DNA of 7,268 nt from Nautiliaceae bacterium. Its GTDB lineage: Bacteria; Campylobacterota; Campylobacteria; Campylobacterales; Nautiliaceae. The position numbers and the translations under genes were made by a program. Positions within the stretch are counted from its first letter, which is position 1. Each line of letters opens with the position of its first letter. The DNA is taken from positions 1 to 7,268 of the forward strand of contig JAMOSR010000070.1 in assembly GCA_027062985.1 (NCBI GenBank), read 5' to 3'. This document shows, piece after piece, positions 1-6,779 of the stretch. Below the pieces are notes generated by a model, which did no database searches, was not told the DNA's origin, and saw only the letters and a program-made list of their open reading frames with translations.

Positions 1-324
1 GGCGGTGTATCGCTTAATGACTGTGCTAAAATCAACAACCTAATTTCGCCTATTTTTGACATAGAAGACCCGGTTGAGGGGAAATATTTCTTAGAAGTCA
101 GCTCTCCGGGGATTGAGAGAAAACTTACTAAACCTGAACATTTTGAAAAAAGTATAGGAGAAAACGTAAAAGTAACGACTACGGAAGGGCAGAAAATAAA
201 AGGTGTGCTTAAAAGTTTTAATGACAACGTGGCTGAAATAGGAAAAGAAAAAGTGCCATTTGAAAACATTAAAAAAGCCAAAACGTTTATCGAGTGGAAT
301 ACGTACAAATACGAAGATAAATGA
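1..324 (+). CDS. rimP: Ribosome maturation factor RimP, 3' end (5' truncated by window edge)
   Basis: This is the C-terminal 107 residues of RimP, a cytoplasmic factor needed for maturation of the 30S ribosomal subunit. The frame is open from the first base to a TGA at 322-324. The translation carries the family's best-conserved core segment: an acidic 'DIEDPVEGKYFLEVSSPGIERKL' type stretch (around residues 20-42), with the diagnostic SSPG and ER/KL residues. After it comes a 'KPEHFEKSIGENVKV' segment and a small beta-rich C-terminal domain (the SH3-like part) ending in lysine-rich residues. The start lies outside the window. The next gene, ribD, follows after 17 bases in the same direction, so the two are probably co-transcribed. 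RimP commonly sits downstream of infB and rbfA, which would place translation genes just upstream of this window. Identity is well supported by motif and length. Confidence 0.9.
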   Translation, partial: GGVSLNDCAKINNLISPIFDIEDPVEGKYFLEVSSPGIERKLTKPEHFEKSIGENVKVTTTEGQKIKGVLKSFNDNVAEIGKEKVPFENIKKAKTFIEWNTYKYEDK

Positions 325-349
325 AAAATGTAAAGTGAAAAATGAAAAA
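322..349 (+). repeat. Four tandem 7-bp units (TGAAAAA type) spanning the rimP stop and ribD start
   Basis: The bases read as TGAAAAA, TGTAAAG, TGAAAAA, TGAAAAA: three exact units and one with two mismatches. The first unit supplies the rimP stop codon (TGA, 322-324), and the ribD ATG (342-344) bridges the third and fourth units. The repeat therefore occupies the whole 17-base intergenic gap and the first ribD codons. The unit resembles the heptamer repeated inside ubiE. Its function is unknown. Confidence 0.7.
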
Positions 350-1307
350 TTTTATATTTGATTTGATAATAAACGAAGCTTGGAAATATCAGTTTTTAAC
401 GTATCCGAATCCTGCGGTTGGGGCTGCCGTTATTGTTAACAACCGTTTGTTTGTCGGGGTTCATAAAAAAGCCGGGGAACCTCACGCCGAGGTAAATGCC
501 CTTTGGAATGCATTCAGGGCTTTTAATAATGCACCGGAACTTGAAAGGTCGCATGATATACATGAATTTCTACTTCAAAACCATAACGGTTTTTTTAACG
601 ATGCTAATGTTTACGTAACGCTTGAACCATGTGCCCATTCAGGAAAAACCCCCTCATGTGCCAATTTGCTTAAACATTTAAAACCAAAAAGCGTAACTAT
701 AGGCTGGCCTGATCCGATTATCGGACACGGCGGGGGCGGTGAAATTTTAAAAAACGCCGGTATTAAGGTTAATATTTTAGAAAATAAAAGATGTTACGAT
801 TTGATAGAGCCGTTTGTAAAGTGGCAAAAAAGGTTTGTGTTTTATAAACTGGCTCTTACTATGAACGGATCAATTACCGGCGGATATATAAGCAGTGACG
901 AGTCGTTAAACTGGGTGCATAAAATAAGGGATAAAATAGATTTGCTGGTAATCGGAGGCAATACCGTAAGAATTGACAGACCCACACTTGATGCAAGAAG
1001 AGTCGGGGGCAGGGCGCCTGATGTTTTGATTTATTCTAAAAACGACGGAATTGACCGAAACATCCCCCTTTTTAACGTTCCGAAAAGAAAAGTGTTTGTA
1101 GAAGATTCGCTGGATAAGATAAATAATTATAATTTTATAATGATTGAAGGCGGCGAGAGGCTGTATAACGAAATAAAAAATCTGGTTGACTGGAAGGTTT
1201 TTATAATAAGTCCCAAATTTGCAAACAGGTTTAATTTCAGAAGTGAAGATGAATTTGAAATATTGCATACTATGAGCGGTGATGATTTGATTGTGTTTGG
1301 GAGGTAA
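342..1307 (+). CDS. ribD: Bifunctional riboflavin biosynthesis protein RibD (deaminase/reductase)
   Basis: RibD catalyses two consecutive cytosolic steps of riboflavin synthesis: deamination of the diaminopyrimidine made from GTP, then NADPH-dependent reduction of the ribosyl side chain. The N-terminal cytidine-deaminase-like domain shows the zinc site: H48-A-E50 (with the catalytic glutamate), then 'LEPCAHSGKTPSC' with C97 and C106. The spacing between these two parts is about 20 residues longer than I would expect. The C-terminal reductase domain begins near residue 165 ('KLALTMNGSI') and has 'IGGNTVRIDRPTLDAR' and a 'MIEGGERL' motif. At 321 residues it is somewhat shorter than the roughly 360-residue enzymes of other phyla, mainly in the reductase part. 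No clear Shine-Dalgarno precedes the ATG, because a heptamer repeat fills that space. The GC of four sampled lines is about 41%, well above the gene that follows. Its end contains the Shine-Dalgarno of the next gene. Confidence 0.93.
   Translation: MKNFIFDLIINEAWKYQFLTYPNPAVGAAVIVNNRLFVGVHKKAGEPHAEVNALWNAFRAFNNAPELERSHDIHEFLLQNHNGFFNDANVYVTLEPCAHSGKTPSCANLLKHLKPKSVTIGWPDPIIGHGGGGEILKNAGIKVNILENKRCYDLIEPFVKWQKRFVFYKLALTMNGSITGGYISSDESLNWVHKIRDKIDLLVIGGNTVRIDRPTLDARRVGGRAPDVLIYSKNDGIDRNIPLFNVPKRKVFVEDSLDKINNYNFIMIEGGERLYNEIKNLVDWKVFIISPKFANRFNFRSEDEFEILHTMSGDDLIVFGR
1299..1304 (+). promoter_or_regulatory. Ribosome binding site GGGAGG inside the ribD 3' end
   Basis: GGGAGG lies within the last two sense codons of ribD and is four bases from the ATG at 1309. 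This decides the start of the following small gene over the in-frame TTG at 1291, which has no comparable site. Because the site belongs to ribD, it may have served a different downstream gene before the accessory block arrived (inference). Confidence 0.7.
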
Positions 1308-1308
1308 G

Positions 1309-1680
1309 ATGAAAGATTTGTTTGATAAAGTTTTTTATGATAAAGAAAGTAAAAGATATTCAATAATTGAAAAAAAAGTTTTTGAGTTTTTATCACCAAA
1401 AAGAGGTGATGTTTTATTAGAAATTTGGCTGTTTAACAAATTTAAAGAAGAAATTTTAGATAAATATAACTTGAAATTTAATGAAATTTATTTTGCAATT
1501 GAATTAAAAAATAGCTTATATATAGTGTTATTAACTTCAAAATATATGGAATATTATGTATCAAAAGGTGATGAATTAGAAGCACAAAAGGTAGTGACAG
1601 AATTTATTGGGTATTTAACAGGATATCTTCAAGGATTTGAAATAGGTTTTAAAGAAGGTTTGGAAAATGCCAAAATTTAA
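1309..1680 (+). CDS. Small unrecognised protein at the head of the defence block
   Basis: I do not recognise this 123-residue protein. It is rich in Lys, Glu, Phe and Tyr and has no cysteine, signal peptide or clear membrane segment. Its middle part alternates hydrophobic and charged residues ('NEIYFAIELKNSLYIVLL', about residues 55-75), as a beta-hairpin would. Its C-terminal third is probably one long amphipathic helix ('EAQKVVTEFIGYLTGYLQGF', then 'EIGFKEGLE'). The ATG at 1309 is preferred for its strong GGGAGG site. The 3' end overlaps the methyltransferase gene by 14 bases, implying coupled translation and a related role. GC is about 22% in four sampled lines, far below ribD and close to the DUF262 gene, which marks the likely left edge of acquired DNA. 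It could be an accessory or regulatory subunit of the restriction block, but nothing in the sequence proves that. Confidence 0.7.
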   Translation: MKDLFDKVFYDKESKRYSIIEKKVFEFLSPKRGDVLLEIWLFNKFKEEILDKYNLKFNEIYFAIELKNSLYIVLLTSKYMEYYVSKGDELEAQKVVTEFIGYLTGYLQGFEIGFKEGLENAKI

Positions 1681-2464
1681 CGACCTTGATTTAAAGGAAT
1701 GGAAAAATTGCGATATTAATACCGACAGCTTGTGGCTTATAAATGAGAGGGATAAATCTGGAAAGCATAAAAACATTTATCATGGAAATTTTATCCCCCA
1801 AATTCCTTATCAGCTAATAAAAAGATATACAAAAGAAGGAGAAACAGTAATCGAACCTTTTATGGGAAGCGGGACGACTCTTTTTGAATGCGAAAGGCTT
1901 AATCGTAAATATATCGGATTTGATATAAATGAAGAGATGGTTGAATATGTAAATAATCAAATGAAAGATAATCTTATTTATAGAGATTATGAAATATTTT
2001 TAGCTAATTCCCTTGATAAAAAAACGGTAGAATTAAATATAAAAAAGGCTCTTGAAAAATTCAACTCTCAAAAAGCTCAGTTAATTATTATGCACCCTCC
2101 TTATATGGATATCGTTAAATTTACCAATAAAGATGAAGATTTAAGCCAGATTGATAATATTCAAGAGTTTGTAAATAAAATGAGAATTGTTTGTGAGAAT
2201 TTTTTGCCATTTTTGGAAAAAGATAGATACTTTGCTCTGGTTATAGGAGATGTTTATAAAAACAGCGAAGTATTGCCTCTTGGGTTTTATACTATGGATA
2301 TGATAAAAAAAAATTTTAATGTAAAATTAAAAGGTATAATTATAAAAAATATAGAAGGAAATAGAGGAAAACTTGGAAGCGGAGGAATTTGGAGATACAG
2401 GGCGTTAAGCAGTGATTATTATATTTTTAAGCATGAGTATATTTTTGTGTTTAGAAAAGTTTGA
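1667..2464 (+). CDS. Site-specific DNA amino-methyltransferase (N6-adenine or N4-cytosine), HPPY type
   Basis: This predicted SAM-dependent DNA methyltransferase (265 aa) would add a methyl group to an exocyclic amino group of its target base. Visible order: a segment 'YHGNFIPQIPYQLIKRYTK' (residues 38-56, motif X-like); SAM-binding motif I 'EPFMGSGTTL' (63-72) followed by 'NRKYIGFDIN'; the catalytic motif IV as HPPY (143-146) instead of the usual DPPY, NPPY or SPPY; 'YFALVIGDVY'; and a C-terminal 'WRYRAL' ... 'FKHEYIFVFRK'. From memory, a widespread family of short methylases shares this HPPY and the WRYRAL...FKHEYIF tail, so the enzyme is probably intact. The start ATG has AAGG eight bases upstream and overlaps the preceding gene by 14 bases. 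GC is about 32% in three sampled lines. Target sequence and base (A or C) cannot be read from the sequence. In this setting it could protect against the HNH endonuclease downstream. Confidence 0.85.
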   Translation: MPKFNDLDLKEWKNCDINTDSLWLINERDKSGKHKNIYHGNFIPQIPYQLIKRYTKEGETVIEPFMGSGTTLFECERLNRKYIGFDINEEMVEYVNNQMKDNLIYRDYEIFLANSLDKKTVELNIKKALEKFNSQKAQLIIMHPPYMDIVKFTNKDEDLSQIDNIQEFVNKMRIVCENFLPFLEKDRYFALVIGDVYKNSEVLPLGFYTMDMIKKNFNVKLKGIIIKNIEGNRGKLGSGGIWRYRALSSDYYIFKHEYIFVFRKV

Positions 2465-2465
2465 A

Positions 2466-2470
2466 GGGAG
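2466..2470 (+). promoter_or_regulatory. Ribosome binding site deciding the DUF262 start
   Basis: GGGAG stands five bases before the ATG at 2476, directly after the stop of the methyltransferase (2462-2464). It supports 2476 over the in-frame TTG at 2461, which would add only five residues and overlap that stop. Confidence 0.65.
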
Positions 2471-2475
2471 AGAAA

Positions 2476-4212
2476 ATGCAATTAAGACAAGGAAATAAAA
2501 ATTTAATTAATGATTTAGTAAAAAAAGCATATATTGGTGAAGTAATGCTTCCTGATTTTCAAAGGAATTTTGTTTGGAGTAGACAAGACGTTGAGGAATT
2601 AATTAAATCTTTATTAGAGAATATGTTTGTAGGAACTTTTCTTATTCAGGATGTAACACCTGATAATTTGCCATTTAAAGTAATTCCTATTGAAGGTGTA
2701 AAAAATGTTAATCCTGATTTTTATGAAAGACCTAATATTTTAATATTGGATGGACAACAAAGACTAAGCTCAATGTTTTACGCTCTTTATGAACCTAATA
2801 TTCCTTTAAAAAATGTTACTAATCCTTATAGATTTTTTATTAATATAGAAGAGTTATTAAAAGATAATATTGATGACGCAGTTTTCAGTTGGTCAGTGGC
2901 TTGGAGAGAATATAAAAGTTTATTAAATGAAGATGGAATTTATCATTATAAAACTTTAAAAGAAGAAAAAATTTTACCAATTTCTTTATTAAAAGAAGAT
3001 TTTTCTAAACTTTGGTTTAAAAAGTTAAGAGAATTTGATTTGAGTGATGAAGAGAGTGAAAAAATTTATTCATATATAGAAAATATTTTAAATTATCAAG
3101 TTTTAACATTGGAAGTTTCTATAAATGAAAAACCAGAAACAATTGCAGTTTTGTTTGAAAAAATCAATAGAACCGGTATAAAACTTTCTATTTTTGATTT
3201 ATTAACAGCAAGACTTTACAAATTTTTAAATTTAAGAGGAAAGTGGGAAGAAAGTTTTGAAAATTATGAAAATATAAAAAAAATATCTGTAAATAATAAA
3301 AGAGATACAACAATTCCTTATTATATTATTCAATCAATAGCTTTAAATAACGGTTTAAGTATTAAAGCAAGAGAAATGTTAAAAATTAATGAGAATATTT
3401 TAAATGAAAACATATGGAATATGTATGTTAAAAAATTTGATAATTTTGTAAATAGGTTTTTAGATAAAAATGAATATGGTATAGCAAATGTAGAAAAATG
3501 GCTTCCTTATAAACCTATGCTGATAGTTTTATTAGCTTTAGAAGTTTTAGAAAATAGGAATTATGAAAAAATAAATCAATGGTATTGGTCTGCCGTATTT
3601 AGTGAAAGATTTTCTGGGTCTACTGAAACAAAACTTATGAAAGATTATAAAGAGTTAAAAACTTGGTTTGATGATGAGAAAATCCCTGAATCTGTTTTAG
3701 AAATGAGAGATATTTTATTTAAAACATTTACGATTTTAGATAAAAGATACTCAGGAAACTCTGTTTATAAAGGAGTTTTTAACTTACTTTTTATAAATGA
3801 AGCAAGAGATTTTTATGAAAATGATAAAATTAAATTTTCTGTAAATGAATTAGAGGACCATCATATTTTTCCCAAACAATTTTTAAAAGATAAAGGTGTA
3901 AAGGTTAATTTTGATATTGTTGCTAATAGAACTTTAATTACTTCAACTACTAATAAAAAAATTTCCAAAAAATCACCTTCCACTTATATAAATGAAATGA
4001 TAAAACTTCATAAAAGTGAAGAAGTAGTAAAAAATATTCTTAAAAAACATTTTATAAATGAAGATATGTATAAAATTTTATTGAATACAAAAGAAGATTC
4101 TTCTATTGAAAAAATTGAAAAAAACTTTAACAAATTTGTTGAAATTAGAGAAGAGTTGGTGAAAAAAAAAATAGCTAAATTAATAGGATTAAAAAATGAC
4201 CAACCCCTTTAA
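2476..4212 (+). CDS. DUF262 + HNH nuclease (GmrSD/SspE-like)
   Basis: This predicted cytoplasmic two-domain defence nuclease has 578 aa. The N-terminal DUF262 domain shows 'LPDFQRNFVW' (residues 25-34) and 'LDGQQRLSSM' with the signature DGQQR at 92-96. In GmrS and SspE this domain has a ParB-like fold and hydrolyses NTPs. A long helical middle follows, including 'LFEKINRTGIKLSIFDLLTA' typical of the family. The C-terminal part carries an HNH-type site 'ELEDHHIFPKQFL' (D461, H462, H463), then 'ANRTLITSTTNKKISKKSP' (N484 and the second Asn-Lys), as in DUF1524/HNH tails. Known relatives restrict modified phage DNA (GmrSD) or act with phosphorothioation (SspE). No ssp or dnd genes are visible here. 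Five sampled lines average only about 19% GC, lower than both neighbours, so it may be a separate acquisition. It overlaps the next gene by 17 bases. An A10 run lies near its 3' end. Confidence 0.88.
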   Translation: MQLRQGNKNLINDLVKKAYIGEVMLPDFQRNFVWSRQDVEELIKSLLENMFVGTFLIQDVTPDNLPFKVIPIEGVKNVNPDFYERPNILILDGQQRLSSMFYALYEPNIPLKNVTNPYRFFINIEELLKDNIDDAVFSWSVAWREYKSLLNEDGIYHYKTLKEEKILPISLLKEDFSKLWFKKLREFDLSDEESEKIYSYIENILNYQVLTLEVSINEKPETIAVLFEKINRTGIKLSIFDLLTARLYKFLNLRGKWEESFENYENIKKISVNNKRDTTIPYYIIQSIALNNGLSIKAREMLKINENILNENIWNMYVKKFDNFVNRFLDKNEYGIANVEKWLPYKPMLIVLLALEVLENRNYEKINQWYWSAVFSERFSGSTETKLMKDYKELKTWFDDEKIPESVLEMRDILFKTFTILDKRYSGNSVYKGVFNLLFINEARDFYENDKIKFSVNELEDHHIFPKQFLKDKGVKVNFDIVANRTLITSTTNKKISKKSPSTYINEMIKLHKSEEVVKNILKKHFINEDMYKILLNTKEDSSIEKIEKNFNKFVEIREELVKKKIAKLIGLKNDQPL

Positions 4213-4870
4213 CCCAAACACAACTTCTTATCACGACTGGGAAGTGATGAAAGATTTAAAATGGCACTGCACTAAATGCGAGTTAAAATCGGCTCAGGCT
4301 AAAACTTGGCAGGTGTGGAGACAGATGGGAATTCAGCTTGATACCGATGAAAAAGGTAATTTTTATAAAAAAATGTATTGCCAAACTTGTGGTAAAAAAA
4401 CAATTCATAGAAAGTTAAAATCACTTGAAATATTAGATGAAACAAAAGTTAGAAGTTCAATACCGGCTAAATTAGCTAAAAAAGTAAAAGAAGTTTTAAA
4501 TTATGAAGAAGCTGTATATTTAAGAAAAATGCCATCAAAAGAACTTGAAATTGACCATAAGTTTCCACAGGTCAGGTGGTGCAGAGATGAAGAAAAGTTA
4601 AATGATATGAGCGAAGAGGAAATTAAGCAAAAGTTTATTTTGCTCACAAGAAGTCATAATCTTTTAAAATCAAGGTTTTGTGAGAGATGTGTAAAGACAG
4701 GTAAAAGAGGATATTTTCCAGGGATTTATTTTTGGTATAAGGGAGATGAAAAGTGGGGAGGGAAAAGTGAATGTGATGAAAAAGGGTGTGAGGGGTGTTT
4801 TTGGTATGACCCGTATAAATGGAGAGAAGAATTGAATAAGTCAGTTAATAAAAAAGATGAAAAAAATTAA
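4196..4870 (+). CDS. HNH endonuclease with zinc-binding cysteines, probable Type II restriction enzyme
   Basis: This is a 224-residue predicted nuclease. The N-terminus has a split CxxC pair (C25/C28 and C62/C65), a likely zinc ribbon. The centre carries a beta-beta-alpha metal motif: 'ELEIDHKFPQVRW' with D120 and H121, then 'LLTRSHNLLKSRFCERC' with N155 and C162/C165. The C-terminus adds C193, C198 and C201 in 'GCFWYDPYKWREEL'. Small HNH restriction enzymes of Type II and IIS (HpyAV and MboII are ones I recall as HNH enzymes) have comparable size and architecture. I cannot assign a recognition site. The two neighbouring methylases of different classes would suit an asymmetric target. The ATG has AGGA seven bases upstream and overlaps the DUF262 gene by 17 bases. 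GC is about 33% in four sampled lines, matching the upstream methylase rather than the DUF262 gene. A zinc-finger HNH of another role (homing or repair) is the main alternative. Confidence 0.75.
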   Translation: MTNPFNPNTTSYHDWEVMKDLKWHCTKCELKSAQAKTWQVWRQMGIQLDTDEKGNFYKKMYCQTCGKKTIHRKLKSLEILDETKVRSSIPAKLAKKVKEVLNYEEAVYLRKMPSKELEIDHKFPQVRWCRDEEKLNDMSEEEIKQKFILLTRSHNLLKSRFCERCVKTGKRGYFPGIYFWYKGDEKWGGKSECDEKGCEGCFWYDPYKWREELNKSVNKKDEKN

Positions 4871-4875
4871 TAAAA

Positions 4876-4893
4876 TACTTGTACTTGGACTTT
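4876..4893 (+). repeat. Three tandem hexamers (TACTTG, TACTTG, GACTTT) over the -35 region
   Basis: Two exact TACTTG units (4876-4881, 4882-4887) are followed by a degenerate GACTTT (4888-4893). They lie in the only non-coding gap inside the accessory block and overlap the -35 box of the regulator promoter. They are a candidate operator for the encoded HTH protein (inference). They are direct repeats, without the dyad symmetry usual for C-boxes. Confidence 0.4.
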
Positions 4894-4907
4894 AAAAAGG
4901 ATATAAT
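4879..4907 (+). promoter_or_regulatory. Sigma70-type promoter for the regulator-methylase genes
   Basis: The -35 box TTGTAC (4879-4884) and a perfect -10 box TATAAT (4902-4907) are separated by exactly 17 bases. A start 6-8 bases past the -10 box falls around 4913-4915, on or next to the in-frame GTG at 4914, so the transcript would be leaderless or nearly so. The promoter would drive the regulator, the D12 methylase and, by read-through, ubiE. The same bases also contain an AAGG ribosome site (4897-4900) usable on longer transcripts from upstream. Confidence 0.65.
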
Positions 4908-5138
4908 TTGGCTGTGAGAATAGATAAATTTAAGGTAAAAGAGCTTATGGCAAAGAAAAAAATTAAAAATCAAACTGAACTTGCTAAAATGCTTGGTATT
5001 AGTAAAAATCAGTTATCAAATATATTATCTGATAAATACAATCCCATTAAAAGTAATGTAGTGGAGCTTGCAGATTTTTTAGGGGTATCTCCACTTGAAA
5101 TATTAAAAGAGGATAATGATGAATTACATAGGAAGTAA
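4908..5138 (+). CDS. XRE/Cro-family HTH regulator, C-protein-like
   Basis: A 76-residue single-domain helix-turn-helix protein fills almost the whole reading frame. The core 'QTELAKMLGISKNQLSNILS' (about residues 22-41) is a standard HTH_3 scanning and recognition helix pair, followed by 'VVELADFLGVSPLEILK', the usual closing helices. Size and position beside restriction-modification genes match controller (C) proteins, which delay endonuclease expression relative to the methylase. A plain repressor of its own operon is equally possible. The start is ambiguous: TTG at 4908 has AAGG seven bases upstream, while GTG at 4914 (74 aa) lies where the 4879-4907 promoter would begin its transcript. 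The 3' end overlaps the adenine methylase by 20 bases relative to that gene's preferred start, implying translational coupling. The regulator stands between endonuclease and methylase, instead of ahead of the endonuclease as in classical C operons. Confidence 0.85.
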   Translation: MAVRIDKFKVKELMAKKKIKNQTELAKMLGISKNQLSNILSDKYNPIKSNVVELADFLGVSPLEILKEDNDELHRK

Positions 5139-6086
5139 ATATAAACTCTCTAACTGGATAAAAGAAGAGATAACAAAAAGAATAAAACCTGAAATTTTCT
5201 GCGATTTATTCGCCGGAACTGGGATAATCGGAAGAGTTTTTAAAAAAGATGTAAAAAAAGTAATCTCAAACGATATAGAATATTATGCGTATGTGCTGAA
5301 TCGCAACTACATCGGCAATCATAAGAATTTAAAAGAAAAGCTGGAGATAATCGAATACATGAATAATTTGCCTCTAAGAGATGACAGCTTCATCTATAAT
5401 ACCTACTGTTCCCCTGCAGGTAGGCTCTATTTTAGCGATGAAAACGGCAAAAAGATTGATACTATCCGCATGGAAATTGAGAAGTTTAAAGATGATGAGG
5501 ACTTATATTATTTTCTTTTAGCCAGTCTAATCGAAAGCGCCGATAAAGTCGCAAATACGGCTAGTGTTTACGGGGCATTCCTGAAAAAAATCAAAAAGTC
5601 AGCTGCAAAACCGCTGGTCCTAGAGCCTGCCGTTTATGAAGAAAACGACAACGAACATGTAGTAATCCAAAAGGAAGCAAATGAGCTGATAAGAGAAATA
5701 AGCGGTAACGTCCTGTATCTTGACCCTCCTTATAACAGCAGACAATACGGGGCTAATTATCATCTTTTAAATACCATTGCCGAATATAAGGAGTTTGAGC
5801 CTAAGGGCAAAACGGGGCTAAGAGAATATTATAAGTCTCCTTGGTGCCAAAAGGGAAAAGTTAAAGAAGTTTTTGAAGATTTGATAAAAAATGCTGATTT
5901 TGAGTGGGTATTTTTGAGTTATAATAATGAAGGGCTTATGAGTGAAGAAGAGATAAGAAAAATTATGAGCAAATACGGAAAATATGAGCTTGTTAAAAAA
6001 GAGTATCAACGTTTTAAGGCGGACAGTAAAAGAGAGCATAAAGCAGATAAAACTTATGAATATTTGCATATATTGAGGAAATATTA

Positions 6087-6087
<1 letters not shown>
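5119..6087 (+). CDS. D12-class N6-adenine DNA methyltransferase
   Basis: This 322-residue enzyme of the Dam/D12 class would methylate adenine N6 in a specific site using SAM. It opens with the family's 'MNYIGSKYKL', then motif I 'FCDLFAGTGIIG' (D29 to G38), 'SNDIEYYAY' (N51, D52), the catalytic 'LDPPYNSRQYGANYH' (DPPY at 202-205), and the tail 'WVFLSYNNEGLMS' (SYNNEG at 267-272). The RQY/NYH extension and SYNNEG tail recall, from memory, the methylase family that includes M.FokI-type enzymes more than Dam itself. Specificity cannot be deduced. ATG 5119 is preferred over ATG 5116 because AGAGG (5108-5112) is six bases away and relatives begin at this methionine. Base composition is uneven: about 39% GC over 5281-5820 but about 30% over 5821-6060. 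The stop overlaps the ubiE start by one base. Confidence 0.9.
6075..6079 (+). promoter_or_regulatory. Ribosome binding site of ubiE inside the methylase gene
   Basis: GAGGA lies seven bases before the ubiE ATG (6087) and is part of the last codons of the D12 methylase. The housekeeping gene's translation signal is thus supplied by the accessory gene, and TAATG joins stop and start. Confidence 0.6.

Positions 6088-6771
<684 letters not shown>

Positions 6772-6779
<8 letters not shown>

Noticed and set aside
906..1399. Two antisense frames opposite ribD and the start of the next gene (906-1268 and 1127-1399)
   Set aside because: They are shadows of the sense genes, with no motif and no supported start site.
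2305..2313. A9 run in the first methylase as a phase-variation tract
   Set aside because: Runs of eight or nine A are frequent in DNA this AT-rich and this one encodes ordinary Lys-Lys; there is no evidence of variation.
5413..5420. Eight-base palindrome CCTGCAGG in the D12 methylase gene
   Set aside because: It is a single coding-sequence occurrence without a second copy; nothing links it to regulation or to the enzymes here.
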